Source: Streptomyces sp. NBC_00523
Lineage (GTDB): Bacteria; Actinomycetota; Actinomycetes; Streptomycetales; Streptomycetaceae
Assembly: GCF_036346615.1 (NCBI RefSeq)
Contig: NZ_CP107836.1
Span: 5,332,001 to 5,396,000, forward strand
Direction: 5' to 3'
DNA length: 64,000 nucleotides
The first letter of the stretch is position 1, and the number at the start of each line of letters is the position of its first letter. A program made the translations under genes and the position numbers. Below, piece after piece: positions 50,218 to 60,064 of this stretch. The notes below the pieces were generated by a model that worked only from the letters and a program-made list of their open reading frames with translations, searched no databases and had not been told where the DNA came from.

Positions 50218-50499
50218 ATGAACGAAGATGCACGGCTCACCGCTTGGGTACGCGGCCGAGTACAGCAAGTAGGCTTCCGTTGGTTCACCAGGGCAAACGC
50301 TTTGGAGATCGGCGGCCTCACCGGTTTCGCACTCAATCTGGACGACGGCCGGGTACAGGTCGTGGCGGAGGGCCCGCGTGAGAATTGCCACCGTCTTCTC
50401 GACTGGCTCCGGTCCGACGACACACCCGGCTGCGTTGACGGCGTCACTGAGATATGGGACACGCCGCGCGGCGGATACGAGGGATTCGCGATCCGCTGA
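50218..50499 (+). CDS. acyP: Acylphosphatase
   Basis: The 93-residue enzyme hydrolyses acyl phosphates. The phosphate-binding Arg21 lies in GRVQQVGFRWFTR, and the catalytic Asn40 lies in GFALNLDDGRVQVVAEG. The C-terminus ends GGYEGFAIR as usual. It lies upstream of smc, the same order as in mycobacteria, but with a 436-base gap after it. Confidence 0.92.
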   Translation: MNEDARLTAWVRGRVQQVGFRWFTRANALEIGGLTGFALNLDDGRVQVVAEGPRENCHRLLDWLRSDDTPGCVDGVTEIWDTPRGGYEGFAIR

Positions 50500-50935
50500 G
50501 ACCGCTCCCGAAAGGGCCTCGAAAGGGGCCCGCATCCGGCCCGTGTCCGAGGCGCGGCGGGCGGTGACGGCAAGCGCCCCCGTCGCGCGTACACATGAAA
50601 TGACCTGCGGAATGTCCTGATGGTTGCCAAGATTCAGTTGGCATGCCAGGCTGCCGCCCAAAGGATGATCTCCGTACCCCTGAGGGCCCGTCGGAGAGCC
50701 GCGCCGCATGATCGTCTCGCCGCGCGCCCCCGGGACGCCCGCCTCTGTGGGGTGTGATCGTGTTGACCGTCAAACTTTTTGGTGAGACTCTGAAATCCCC
50801 GCGCACCTCAGCTGTTCGGCAGAGCTGGTAGGCAGCAGGACAGCAGTGACAGCGAGCACTGCCGAACACCGCGGGTGCGATCCCTCACGACCCACACCGC
50901 ATCGGTCGGTCACTCATTGTGGAGGACCATCCATC
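50500..50935. other. Intergenic region upstream of the smc-associated small gene
   Basis: No convincing gene is seen in 436 bases. The small palindrome TTGAC-C-GTCAA (50763-50773) could be a -35 box combined with an operator; no good -10 follows at 17-18 bases. The region should hold the promoter for the 50936 gene. Confidence 0.4.
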
Positions 50936-51145
50936 ATGGCAAAGGCGCTTCTCGGTTACGTCGGCGGTTCCGACCCGCGACTCCTCGCCGAGATGCGACG
51001 GCTCCAGCAGCGCGTCCAGGACCTCGAATCCGAGCTTGTACGGATTCAGGAGGAGAACGACGCGCTCAACGCCGCCGCCCAGCACCAGTCGCTGCTCGAC
51101 AGCATCGACATCGACGTACCCCAGGCGGAGCCCGCACTCACCTGA
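50936..51145 (+). CDS. Small coiled-coil protein upstream of smc
   Basis: The 69-residue protein has an ATG preceded by GGAGG. It starts MAKALLGYVGGSDPRLLAEM and forms a coiled coil (RRLQQRVQDLESELVRIQEE, with Leu heptads), ending in an acidic tail (IDIDVPQAEPALT). The clear ribosome site and neat heptads support a real gene. It lies 229 bases before smc on the same strand. It may be an adaptor for a larger coiled-coil partner; function unknown. Confidence 0.75.
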   Translation: MAKALLGYVGGSDPRLLAEMRRLQQRVQDLESELVRIQEENDALNAAAQHQSLLDSIDIDVPQAEPALT

Positions 51146-51374
51146 CCCGCACGGCGGCCTGATCCGCACGGCACACCCGCATGCTCCGTCAGGCCGCGGG
51201 TACGTGTGCGGTACCGCCTGATCCGCAGAATCACAGGGGACGCTTCGGCGTCCCTTCTTTCTTTTCCCCCGCCTCGCGCAGGTCCCGCCCCGGACGTACA
51301 GCCCTTCCCTTACCGTCTGATGTGCCCTGCACCTTCATCAGCGAAACCGAGTGCGAAAGGTAGAGTCCGGCGGC

Positions 51375-54300
51375 GTGCACCTCAAGGCCCTGACCCTGCG
51401 CGGATTCAAGTCGTTCGCCTCCGCCACGACGCTGCGGTTCGAACCCGGCATCACCTGCGTCGTCGGGCCCAATGGGTCGGGCAAATCCAATGTGGTGGAC
51501 GCGCTCTCCTGGGTCATGGGTGAACAGGGCGCGAAATCCCTGCGCGGCGGCAAGATGGAAGACGTGATCTTCGCCGGGACCACCGGCCGGCCGCCGCTGG
51601 GCCGGGCCGAGGTCTCGCTGACCATCGACAATTCCGACGGCGCCCTGCCCATCGAATACGCCGAAGTCACCATTACGCGGATCATGTTCCGCAACGGCGG
51701 CAGCGAATACCAGATCAACGGCGACACCTGCCGCCTCCTGGACATCCAGGAACTCCTCTCCGACTCCGGTATCGGCCGCGAGATGCACGTCATCGTCGGC
51801 CAGGGCCAGCTGGACTCCGTCCTGCACGCCGACCCCATGGGCCGCCGCGCCTTCATCGAGGAGGCGGCCGGCGTCCTCAAGCACCGCAAGCGCAAGGAGA
51901 AGGCGCTGCGGAAGCTGGACGCGATGGGTGCGAACCTCGCCAGGGTCCAGGACCTCACCGACGAGCTGCGCAGACAGCTGAAGCCCCTCGGCCGGCAGGC
52001 GGCCGTGGCCCGCCGCGCCGCCGTCATCCAGGCCGACCTGCGCGACGCCCGGCTGCGCCTCCTCGCCGACGACCTCGTGACGCTGCGGACCGCCCTGCGC
52101 AGCGAGGTCGCCGACGAGGCCGCGCTCAAGCAGCGCCGCGAGGCCGCCGAGGCGGAGCTCAAGGCCGCCCTCGCCCGCGAGGCCGAACTGGAGGACCAGG
52201 TACGGCGGCTGACGCCCAGGCTCCAGCGCGCCCAGCAGACCTGGTACGACCTCTCGCAGCTCGCCGAACGGGTCCGCGGCACGATCTCGCTGGCCGACGC
52301 CCGGGTGAAGAGCGCCACCGCCCCGCCCGAGGAGGAGCGCCGCGGCCGCGACCCCGAGGACATGGAGCGCGAGGCCGCCCGCATCCGCGAGCAGGAGGCC
52401 GAGCTGACCGCCGCCCTGGAAGCGGCCGAACACGCGCTGGACGACACCGCGTCGCACCGCCACGAGCTGGAGCGCGCGTTGGCGGCCGAGGAGCGTCGCC
52501 TCAAGGACGCCGCGCGGGCCCTGGCCGACCGCCGCGAAGGGCTCGCCCGGCTGCACGGCCAGGTCAACGCCGCCCGCAGCCGCGCCGGTTCGGCCCAGGC
52601 GGAGATCGACCGGCTCTCCGCCTCGCGCGACGAGGCCCGGGAGCGGGCCGTCGCCGCCCAGGAGGAGTACGAGGAGCTGAAGGCCGAGGTCGACGGCCTG
52701 GACGCCGGGGACACCGAGCTCGGCGAACAGCACGAAGCCGCCCGCCGCGCGCTGAAGGAGGCCGAGGCGGCGCACTCCCGGGCCCGTGAGGAGGCCACCG
52801 CCGCCGAACGGCAGCGCGCCGCCGTCGCGGCCCGGCACGACGCGCTCGCCCTCGGGCTGCGGCGCAAGGACGGCACCGGTGCGCTGCTCGGGGCCCGCGA
52901 CCGGCTCACCGGCCTGCTCGGGCCCGCCGCCGAACTGCTGACGGTGGCCCCGGGCCACGAGGTCGCGGTGGCGGCGGCGCTGGGCGCGGCGGCGGACGCG
53001 GTCGCGGTCACGGACCCGGCCACGGCGGCCGAGGCGATCCGGCTGCTGCGCAAGCAGGACGCGGGGCGCGCGGCGCTGCTCCTGGGCGCCCCGGCGCGGG
53101 CCGCCACCGGGGACGGCGACGCGACCGGGCACGTACCCGGCCAGGGCACCTCGGCCCACCCGCCGCACCACGGGGACGCCCCGCAGGTCGCGCTTCCCGG
53201 CCGGAGCGCGGAGGGCGGGGGAGCGGCCGAGGCCGTACCGGCGACGCCGGCGCCGGACCCCGTGCACACCGCGCAGGCCCTCGCCCCCACCGCCGCCCAG
53301 GTCGCCGATCTCGTCAGCGGCCCCGTCGAACTGGTGGCCGCCGTCCGCAGGCTGGTCCGGGACATGGTGGTCGTCGCGACCCTGGAGGACGCCGAGGACC
53401 TGGTCGCCGCGCATCCGGAGCTGACCGCGGTGACCGGCGAGGGCGACCTGCTCTCCGCCCACTTCGCGCACGGCGGCTCCGCCGGGGCGCCCAGCCTCCT
53501 CGAAGTACAGGCGTCCGTGGACGAGGCCGCCGCCGAACTCGCCGGGCTGGCCGTGCGGTGCGCCGAACTGGCCGAGGCCCAGCGGCTGGCGGCCGGGCGG
53601 CGGACCGGGTCGGCGGCGCTGGTCGAGGAGCTGGGGGAGCGGCGGCGCGCCGCCGAGCGGGAGCGGGCGGGCGTGGCCCAGCAGCTCGGGCGGCTCGCCG
53701 GGCAGGCGCGGGGCGCCGCCGGTGAGGCCGAGCGCATGGACGCCTCCGCCGCCCGGGCCCAGGAGGCGCTGGAGCGGGCCACCGAGGAGGCGGAGGAGCT
53801 GGCCGAACGGCTGCTCGTCGCGGAGGAGGCGGCCGGGGACGGTGCCGACGACGAACCGGACACCGGCGTGCGCGACCGCCTCGCGGCCGACGGTGCCAAC
53901 GCCCGCCAGACCGAGATGGAGGCCCGCCTCCAGGTCCGTACGCACGAGGAACGCGTCAAGGCCCTCGCCGGGCGCGCCGACTCGCTGGACCGGGCCGCGC
54001 GCGCCGAGCGCGAGGCCCGGAACCGGGCCGAGCGGCGGCGGGCCCGGCTGCGCCACGAGGCGGAGGTGGCGGCGGCCGTGGCGTCGGGGGCCCGGCAGCT
54101 CCTCGCGCACGTCGAGGTGTCCGTCGTACGGGCGGAGCGGGAACGGGCGGCGGCCGAGGAGTCCAAGGGGGAGCGGGAGCGGGAGCTGGCCGCGGAGCGG
54201 CTGCGCGGCCGGGACCTCAAGGGGGAGCTGGACAAGCTGACGGACTCGGTGCACCGGGGTGAGGTGCTGGGCGCCGAGAAGCGGCTGCGGGTGGAGCAGC

Positions 54301-55100
54301 TGGAGACCAGGGCGCTGGAGGAGCTGGGCGTCGAGCCGGCCGGGCTGGTCGCGGAGTACGGCCCCGACCAGTTGGTGCCGCCGTCGCCGCCCGCCGAGGG
54401 CGAGGAGCTGCCGGAGGACCCGGAGCATCCGCGTAACCGGCCCAGGGCGTTCGTCAGGGCCGAGCAGGAGAAGCGGCTCCGGTCCGCCGAACGGGCGTAT
54501 CAGCAACTCGGGAAGGTGAATCCGCTCGCCCTGGAGGAGTTCTCCGCGCTGGAGGAGCGGCACAAGTTCCTCTCCGAGCAGCTGGAGGACCTGAAGAAGA
54601 CCCGGGCCGATCTGCTCCAGGTCGTCAAGGAGGTCGACGAGCGGGTCGAGCAGGTGTTCACCGAGGCGTACCGGGACACCGCCCGCGAGTTCGAGGGCGT
54701 CTTCTCGCGCCTCTTCCCGGGCGGTGAGGGGCGGCTGATCCTGACCGATCCCGACCACATGCTCACCACCGGGGTCGATGTCGAGGCCCGGCCGCCGGGC
54801 AAGAAGGTCAAGCGGCTCTCCCTGCTCTCCGGCGGCGAAAGGTCCCTGACGGCGGTGGCGTTGCTGGTCTCGATCTTCAAGGCGAGGCCCAGCCCGTTCT
54901 ACGTGATGGACGAGGTCGAGGCGGCGCTGGACGACACCAACCTCCAGCGGCTGATCCGGATCATGGAGGAGCTCCAGGAGAGCTCGCAGCTCATCGTCAT
55001 CACGCACCAGAAGCGGACGATGGAGGTCGCCGACGCGCTGTACGGGGTGTCGATGCAGGGCGACGGCGTTTCGAAGGTGATCAGCCAGCGTCTGCGCTGA
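51375..55100 (+). CDS. smc: Chromosome segregation protein SMC
   Basis: The 1241-residue condensin ATPase begins at GTG 51375 (HLKALTLRGFKSFA), the usual SMC N-terminus; a GTG at 51351 would add eight unconserved residues. Walker A is GPNGSGKSNVVDAL, and the signature loop LSGGERSLTAVALL and Walker B FYVMDEVEAALDD lie near the C-terminus. Two long coiled coils flank the hinge (about 510-730). The hinge carries a Pro/Gly/His-rich insertion of roughly 70 residues (about 570-645). SMC with ScpA/ScpB organises chromosomes during sporulation. An inverted repeat GGCGGGGCC lies just downstream. Confidence 0.96.
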   Translation: MHLKALTLRGFKSFASATTLRFEPGITCVVGPNGSGKSNVVDALSWVMGEQGAKSLRGGKMEDVIFAGTTGRPPLGRAEVSLTIDNSDGALPIEYAEVTITRIMFRNGGSEYQINGDTCRLLDIQELLSDSGIGREMHVIVGQGQLDSVLHADPMGRRAFIEEAAGVLKHRKRKEKALRKLDAMGANLARVQDLTDELRRQLKPLGRQAAVARRAAVIQADLRDARLRLLADDLVTLRTALRSEVADEAALKQRREAAEAELKAALAREAELEDQVRRLTPRLQRAQQTWYDLSQLAERVRGTISLADARVKSATAPPEEERRGRDPEDMEREAARIREQEAELTAALEAAEHALDDTASHRHELERALAAEERRLKDAARALADRREGLARLHGQVNAARSRAGSAQAEIDRLSASRDEARERAVAAQEEYEELKAEVDGLDAGDTELGEQHEAARRALKEAEAAHSRAREEATAAERQRAAVAARHDALALGLRRKDGTGALLGARDRLTGLLGPAAELLTVAPGHEVAVAAALGAAADAVAVTDPATAAEAIRLLRKQDAGRAALLLGAPARAATGDGDATGHVPGQGTSAHPPHHGDAPQVALPGRSAEGGGAAEAVPATPAPDPVHTAQALAPTAAQVADLVSGPVELVAAVRRLVRDMVVVATLEDAEDLVAAHPELTAVTGEGDLLSAHFAHGGSAGAPSLLEVQASVDEAAAELAGLAVRCAELAEAQRLAAGRRTGSAALVEELGERRRAAERERAGVAQQLGRLAGQARGAAGEAERMDASAARAQEALERATEEAEELAERLLVAEEAAGDGADDEPDTGVRDRLAADGANARQTEMEARLQVRTHEERVKALAGRADSLDRAARAEREARNRAERRRARLRHEAEVAAAVASGARQLLAHVEVSVVRAERERAAAEESKGERERELAAERLRGRDLKGELDKLTDSVHRGEVLGAEKRLRVEQLETRALEELGVEPAGLVAEYGPDQLVPPSPPAEGEELPEDPEHPRNRPRAFVRAEQEKRLRSAERAYQQLGKVNPLALEEFSALEERHKFLSEQLEDLKKTRADLLQVVKEVDERVEQVFTEAYRDTAREFEGVFSRLFPGGEGRLILTDPDHMLTTGVDVEARPPGKKVKRLSLLSGGERSLTAVALLVSIFKARPSPFYVMDEVEAALDDTNLQRLIRIMEELQESSQLIVITHQKRTMEVADALYGVSMQGDGVSKVISQRLR

Positions 55101-55200
55101 GCGCGGGGGTACCCGAGTGGTGGCGGGGCCGAAGATGTGCGCCACTTGAGATCCACTTACCCATGTCCGATGCCGTGGCCCCGCCCCAGGGAGGACTTAC

Positions 55201-56625
55201 GTGACCAGTACGTCGCCAGGATCCGGACCGGAGTCCGGGGCCCGTTCGGCCCACCCGGACCATCTCGGCCATGTCATCTTCATCACCGCGGCGGCCGCGA
55301 TGGGCGGCTTCCTCTTCGGCTACGACAGCTCCGTGATCAACGGCGCCGTCGAGGCGATCCGCCACCGTTACGACATCGGCTCCGGCACCCTCGCCCAGGT
55401 CATCGCCATCGCGCTCATCGGCTGCGCGATCGGCGCCGCCACGGCCGGCCGGATCGCCGACCGCATCGGGCGCATCCGCTGCATGCAGATCGCCGCCGTC
55501 CTGTTCACCATCAGCGCCGTGGGCTCCGCGCTCCCGTTCGCGCTCTGGGACCTGGCGATGTGGCGCATCATCGGCGGCTTCGCGATCGGCATGGCCTCGG
55601 TGATCGGCCCCGCCTACATCGCCGAGGTCTCGCCGCCCGCCTACCGGGGCCGCCTCGGCTCCTTCCAGCAGGCCGCGATCGTCATCGGCATCGCCATCTC
55701 CCAGCTCGTCAACTACGGCATCCTGCAGATCGCCGACGGCGACCAGCGCGGCAAGATCGGCGGCCTGGAAGCCTGGCAGTGGATGCTCGGCGTGATGGTC
55801 GTGCCCGCGATCCTCTACGGGCTCCTCTCGTTCGCGATCCCCGAGTCGCCGCGCTTCCTGCTCTCCATCGGCAAGCGGGAACGGGCCCGGAAGATCCTCG
55901 AAGAGGTCGAGGGCAAGAACGTCGACCTGGACGCGCGCGTCCAGGAGATCGAGACCGCGATGCGCCGCGAGCACAAGTCCACCTTCAAGGACCTGCTCGG
56001 CAGCCGCTTCGGCTTCCTGCCGATCGTCTGGGTCGGCATCGGCCTCTCGGTGTTCCAGCAGCTCGTCGGCATCAACGTGGCGTTCTACTACTCCGCGACG
56101 CTGTGGCAGTCCGTCGGCATCGACCCGACCGACTCCTTCTTCTGGTCGTTCACCACGTCGATCGTCAACATCATCGGTACCGTCATCGCGATGGTCCTGG
56201 TGGACCGCGTCGGCCGCCGCCCGCTCGCCCTCGTCGGCTCCTGCGGCATGGCCGTCGCCCTCGCCTTCGAGGCCTGGGCCTTCTCCGCCGACCTGGTCGA
56301 CGGCAAGCTCCCGACCGCCCAGGGCGCGGTGGCCCTCACCGCCGCCCACGTCTTCGTGCTCTTCTTCGCCCTGTCGTGGGGTGTGGTGGTCTGGGTCTTC
56401 CTCGGCGAGATGTTCCCCAACCGCATCCGCGCTGCCGCGCTCGGCGTCGCCGCGTCCGCGCAGTGGATCGCCAACTGGGCGATCACCGCCAGCTTCCCGA
56501 GCCTCGCGGACTGGAACCTCTCGGGCACGTACATCATCTACGCCTGCTTCGCCACGCTCTCGATCCCCTTCGTCCTCAAGTTCGTGAAGGAGACCAAGGG
56601 CAAGGCGCTGGAGGAGATGGGCTGA
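55201..56625 (+). CDS. glcP: Glucose permease GlcP, sugar porter MFS transporter
   Basis: The 474-residue, 12-helix transporter starts at GTG behind GGAGG. The sugar-porter motifs are complete: FLFGYDSSVINGA in helix 1, GRIADRIGR in loop 2-3, PESPRFLL, QQLVGINVAFYYSATLW in helix 7 and DRVGRRPLAL in loop 8-9. In S. coelicolor the gene downstream of smc is the major glucose permease GlcP1, which also supports glucose repression. The close match in position and motifs supports glucose-proton symport. Confidence 0.9.
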   Translation: MTSTSPGSGPESGARSAHPDHLGHVIFITAAAAMGGFLFGYDSSVINGAVEAIRHRYDIGSGTLAQVIAIALIGCAIGAATAGRIADRIGRIRCMQIAAVLFTISAVGSALPFALWDLAMWRIIGGFAIGMASVIGPAYIAEVSPPAYRGRLGSFQQAAIVIGIAISQLVNYGILQIADGDQRGKIGGLEAWQWMLGVMVVPAILYGLLSFAIPESPRFLLSIGKRERARKILEEVEGKNVDLDARVQEIETAMRREHKSTFKDLLGSRFGFLPIVWVGIGLSVFQQLVGINVAFYYSATLWQSVGIDPTDSFFWSFTTSIVNIIGTVIAMVLVDRVGRRPLALVGSCGMAVALAFEAWAFSADLVDGKLPTAQGAVALTAAHVFVLFFALSWGVVVWVFLGEMFPNRIRAAALGVAASAQWIANWAITASFPSLADWNLSGTYIIYACFATLSIPFVLKFVKETKGKALEEMG

Positions 56626-56634
56626 GCCCCTCCG

Positions 56635-58014
56635 TCAGGGCCTTCCGTCGGGGCGGCCGGGGCGCGGGAGCACCGCGTACAGGCCGCCCGAGACGAGGGC
56701 CGTGGCCGCCCAGCCCAGGCCGCTGCGGCCCGGCCAGGTCCCGGCGAGCGGACCGGTGAACCACTCCACCCCGGTGAACAGCAGCCCCACCACGAGCCCC
56801 GCGCCCCACGCCGCGACCGCGGGCCACGCCACGCCGCCCGTGTACCAGTACGCACCGCCCCGCCCGGTGTCCATCAGCGCCACCGGGTCGTAGCTCCGGC
56901 CGCGCAGCATGTCCGTGGCGAAGACCCCGATCCAGGCCGAGAACGTCACCGCGAGCAGCCGCAGGAACGACACGAAGGCGTCGATGAAGCTGCTCGCCAC
57001 CATCATCAGGAGCGCGCCCAGGAACAGGCTGATCGCCGCGTTCACCCCGACGGCCCAGGCGCGCGGCACGGTGAAGCCGAGGGTCTGCGCGGTGAACCCG
57101 GCCGAGTACATCGACAGCGCGTTGATCAGCACCATGCCCGTGACCGCGACGATCAGATACGGGACGGAGAGCCAGGTCGGCAGCATGACCCCGATGAAGG
57201 AGACCGGGTCCCGGGTCAGCGCCAGCTGCGGCGTCCGCACCGCCATCACCGACCCCATCACCACCAGCGGCACCAGCACCACCAGCGCCCCGCCCACCGT
57301 CGCCGCGACCATCGCCCCGCCCTTCGAGGCGCGCGGCAGATAGCGGGCGAAGTCCGGACCGGACGGTGCCCAGCTGATCCCCCCGGCCGTCAGCGTGCCG
57401 ATGCCCGCGATCACCGCCGACACCGCGCCGGGCGGCCGGTCGAGCACCGCGCGCCACGGCACGGTCGCGGCCAGATGCGCCAGCACCAGGACGCTGAAGG
57501 TGCCGAAGAGGTACGCGGACCAGGTGCAGCACACCCGCAGCGCCCGCAGCCCGAGCCCCGACAGCAGAAAGCTGCCCGCCACGAACGCGAGCAGCGTCGC
57601 CATGACCAGCGCGGTCGTGCTCCGGACCCCGAACAGCACTTGGCCCACGGTGAGCAGGGCGTACGCGCCGGTGACCGCGTTCATCGTCTCCCAGCCCCAC
57701 CGCGCCACCCAGATCAGCGCGCCCGGCGCCAGATTGCCCCGTACGCCGAAGACCGCCCGCGACAGCGCCATGCCGGGGGCGCCGCCCCGCTTCCCGGCCA
57801 GCGAGACGAAGCCGACCAGGCCGAACGAGATCAGCGGCGCCACCGCGGCCGCCACCAGGACCTGCCAGAGGCTCAGCCCGTTCAGCACGACGAGCCCCGC
57901 GCCCACGGTGACGAGCAGCGCGGTCATGTTCGCCGTGGCCCAGGTGGGGAAGAGGGCACGGACCCGGCCGGTGCGCTCCTCGTCGGGCACGGGGTCCAGG
58001 CCACGGGTCTCCAC
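56635..58014 (-). CDS. NCS1-family nucleobase (cytosine/purine) permease
   Basis: The 459-residue membrane protein starts at GTG 58014 (VETRGLDPVPDEERTGR); the longer frame overlaps ftsY. About 12 hydrophobic helices are visible. NCS1 features are FPTWATANM near the start, MALSRAVFGVRGN, ISWAPSGPDFARYLP (substrate helix 6 region) and SAGFTAQTLGF. It is likely a cation symporter for cytosine or a related base; the exact substrate is not predictable. It is convergent with glcP, 9 bases away, and divergent from ftsY. Confidence 0.85.
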   Translation of the reverse strand: METRGLDPVPDEERTGRVRALFPTWATANMTALLVTVGAGLVVLNGLSLWQVLVAAAVAPLISFGLVGFVSLAGKRGGAPGMALSRAVFGVRGNLAPGALIWVARWGWETMNAVTGAYALLTVGQVLFGVRSTTALVMATLLAFVAGSFLLSGLGLRALRVCCTWSAYLFGTFSVLVLAHLAATVPWRAVLDRPPGAVSAVIAGIGTLTAGGISWAPSGPDFARYLPRASKGGAMVAATVGGALVVLVPLVVMGSVMAVRTPQLALTRDPVSFIGVMLPTWLSVPYLIVAVTGMVLINALSMYSAGFTAQTLGFTVPRAWAVGVNAAISLFLGALLMMVASSFIDAFVSFLRLLAVTFSAWIGVFATDMLRGRSYDPVALMDTGRGGAYWYTGGVAWPAVAAWGAGLVVGLLFTGVEWFTGPLAGTWPGRSGLGWAATALVSGGLYAVLPRPGRPDGRP

Positions 58015-58138
58015 GGCCGGAATCGTACCTTTCCGGCATACCGGGCATGGTGACCGCAAGATCGCACGGGTCCGCGATCCCGCACCGCATCCCTCCCTCC
58101 CTCGATTGCCGGCCCGCGTGACCGATACTGGGAGGGTT

Positions 58139-59329
58139 ATGGAATTCGTCATCCTTGCTGTAGTCATCGCCCTGGTCGCGGTCGGCGTGGTCAGCGGGCT
58201 CGTGGTCAGCAGCCGCAAGAAGAAGCAGCTGCCCCCGGCACCGTCGAGCACGCCGACCCTCACACCTCCCGCTGAGCCCCGTGTCGGCGAGGAGGCCGAA
58301 GAGCCGCGCGAGGAATCACGCCGCACCGTCGAGGACGTCGCGGCCCCGCCCGCCGAGGCCGAGCCGGAGACGGTGGAGCCGGAAGCCCCCGCGCTCGACG
58401 TCCCCGAGCCCACCGCAGGCCGGCTCGTCCGGCTGCGCGCCCGCCTCGCCCGCTCGCAGAACACCCTCGGCAAGGGGCTCCTCGCCCTGCTGTCCCGGGA
58501 CAATCTGGACGAGGACACCTGGGAGGAGATCGAGGACACCCTCCTCACCGCCGACGTCGGCGTCGCCCCCACCCAGGAGCTGGTCGAGCGCCTGCGTGAG
58601 CGCGTCCGGGTGCTCGGCACCCGCACCCCCGAGGAGCTGCGCGCCCTGCTCCGCGAGGAGCTGCTGACCCTGCTCGGCACCGCCTTCGACCGCGCCGTGA
58701 AGACGGAGGGCGGTCTGGAGACCCCCGGCGTCGTGATGGTCGTCGGCGTCAACGGCACCGGCAAGACCACCACCACCGGCAAGCTGGCGCGGGTGCTCGT
58801 CGCCGACGGCCGCAGCGTGGTGCTCGGCGCGGCCGACACCTTCCGCGCCGCCGCCGCCGACCAGCTCCAGACCTGGGGCGAGCGCGTCGGCGCCCGCACC
58901 GTGCGAGGTCCGGAGGGCGGCGACCCGGCGTCCATCGCCTACGACGCGGTCAAGGAGGGCATCGCCGAGGGCGCCGACGTGGTGCTCATCGACACCGCGG
59001 GACGGCTGCACACCAAGACCGGGCTCATGGACGAGCTGGGCAAGGTCAAGCGCGTCGTGGAGAAGCACGGCCCGCTGGACGAGGTGCTGCTCGTCCTGGA
59101 CGCCACCACCGGGCAGAACGGCCTGGTGCAGGCGCGGGTCTTCGCCGAGGTGGTCGACATCACCGGCATCGTCCTGACCAAGCTGGACGGCACCGCCAAG
59201 GGCGGCATCGTCGTCGCCGTCCAGCGCGAGCTGGGCGTCCCGGTCAAGCTCGTCGGACTCGGTGAGGGCCCGGACGACCTGGCCCCGTTCGAGCCGGAGG
59301 CGTTCGTGGACGCGCTGATCGGGGACTGA
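58139..59329 (+). CDS. ftsY: Signal recognition particle receptor FtsY
   Basis: The 396-residue SRP receptor starts at ATG directly behind GGAGGG. A single N-terminal membrane helix (about 3-23) is followed by an acidic Pro/Glu-rich A domain, then the NG domain. The NG domain has G1 GVNGTGKTTTTGKLA near 201, ADTFRAAAADQL, DTAGRLHTK and TKLDGTAKGG. It receives ribosome-SRP complexes at the membrane. In S. coelicolor it is followed by nsdA two genes later, as here. Confidence 0.95.
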   Translation: MEFVILAVVIALVAVGVVSGLVVSSRKKKQLPPAPSSTPTLTPPAEPRVGEEAEEPREESRRTVEDVAAPPAEAEPETVEPEAPALDVPEPTAGRLVRLRARLARSQNTLGKGLLALLSRDNLDEDTWEEIEDTLLTADVGVAPTQELVERLRERVRVLGTRTPEELRALLREELLTLLGTAFDRAVKTEGGLETPGVVMVVGVNGTGKTTTTGKLARVLVADGRSVVLGAADTFRAAAADQLQTWGERVGARTVRGPEGGDPASIAYDAVKEGIAEGADVVLIDTAGRLHTKTGLMDELGKVKRVVEKHGPLDEVLLVLDATTGQNGLVQARVFAEVVDITGIVLTKLDGTAKGGIVVAVQRELGVPVKLVGLGEGPDDLAPFEPEAFVDALIGD

Positions 59330-59347
59330 CCCCCACTCGACAGCTCC

Positions 59348-59378
59348 GAAGCCCGGCCGTTTCGTACGGCCGGGCTTC
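59348..59378. terminator. Bidirectional terminator after ftsY
   Basis: A perfect 13 bp stem GAAGCCCGGCCGT/ACGGCCGGGCTTC (59348-59360 with 59366-59378) with loop TTCGT lies between the convergent ends of ftsY and the prim-pol-like gene. Confidence 0.85.
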
Positions 59379-59401
59379 CTGCTGTGCGGGACGTACGCGG
59401 C

Positions 59402-60064
59402 TCAGCCGCAGGGCGCCGCCCACCGGTGACAGAGGTACGCCAGCGTCCCCAGCAGCAGGCGGGCCTCCGGCGGCGTCGCGCTGTCGGGCCCGGGCGCCCG
59501 CAGCCAGCGGACCGGACCGCGCCCGCCCCGGTCCGAGGGCGGCGCGGTGATGTGGCCGCCCGGGCCGAGCGCCCGCAGATCGAGCCCCGCGTCGTCCCAG
59601 CCCATCCGGTACAGCAGCCGGGGCAGCCCGGCGGCGGCGCCCGGCGCCACGAAGAACTGCGCCCGGCCCTGCGGGGTGACCGAGACCGGGCCCAGCGGCA
59701 GGCCCATCCGCTCCATCCGCACCAGGGCCCGGCGCCCGGCACCCTCCGCCACGTCGAGCACGTCGAAGCTCCGGCCCACGGGGAGCATCATCGAGGCGCC
59801 GGGCACCTCGGCCCAGGCGCGCGCCGCCGCGTCGAGCGTCGCGCCGGCGGGCACCTCACGGGCGAACTCCAGCGGATGCGCGCCCGGGGCGGCGCAGCCG
59901 GGGTCCCCGCAGGAGCAGACGCCGTCCGCCGCGCGGGCCCCGGGCACCACGGCCCAGCCCCACAGGCCGGTGTACTCGGCCACCTCCGTACCGCCGGTGG
60001 CGGCGGCACGGGCGCGACGCCGTGCGCCGGTGCGCATCTCGCGGATTCCGATCGTGAAGCCCAT
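59402..60064 (-). CDS. Prim-pol domain protein (bifunctional DNA primase/polymerase N-terminal-like)
   Basis: The 220-residue protein starts at ATG 60064 with GGAGGGGGC immediately upstream. Prim-pol features are GLWGWAVVPGAR, the Cys pairs in CSCGDPGCAAPG, FDVLDVAEGAGR (acidic pair) and GGHITAPPSDRGGRGPVRWL. It has no helicase or other second domain, so it is a stand-alone copy much shorter than plasmid or phage primases. It is divergent from nsdA. A role in replication is not demonstrated for such proteins, and it may have lost catalysis. Confidence 0.8.
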   Translation of the reverse strand: MGFTIGIREMRTGARRRARAAATGGTEVAEYTGLWGWAVVPGARAADGVCSCGDPGCAAPGAHPLEFAREVPAGATLDAAARAWAEVPGASMMLPVGRSFDVLDVAEGAGRRALVRMERMGLPLGPVSVTPQGRAQFFVAPGAAAGLPRLLYRMGWDDAGLDLRALGPGGHITAPPSDRGGRGPVRWLRAPGPDSATPPEARLLLGTLAYLCHRWAAPCG

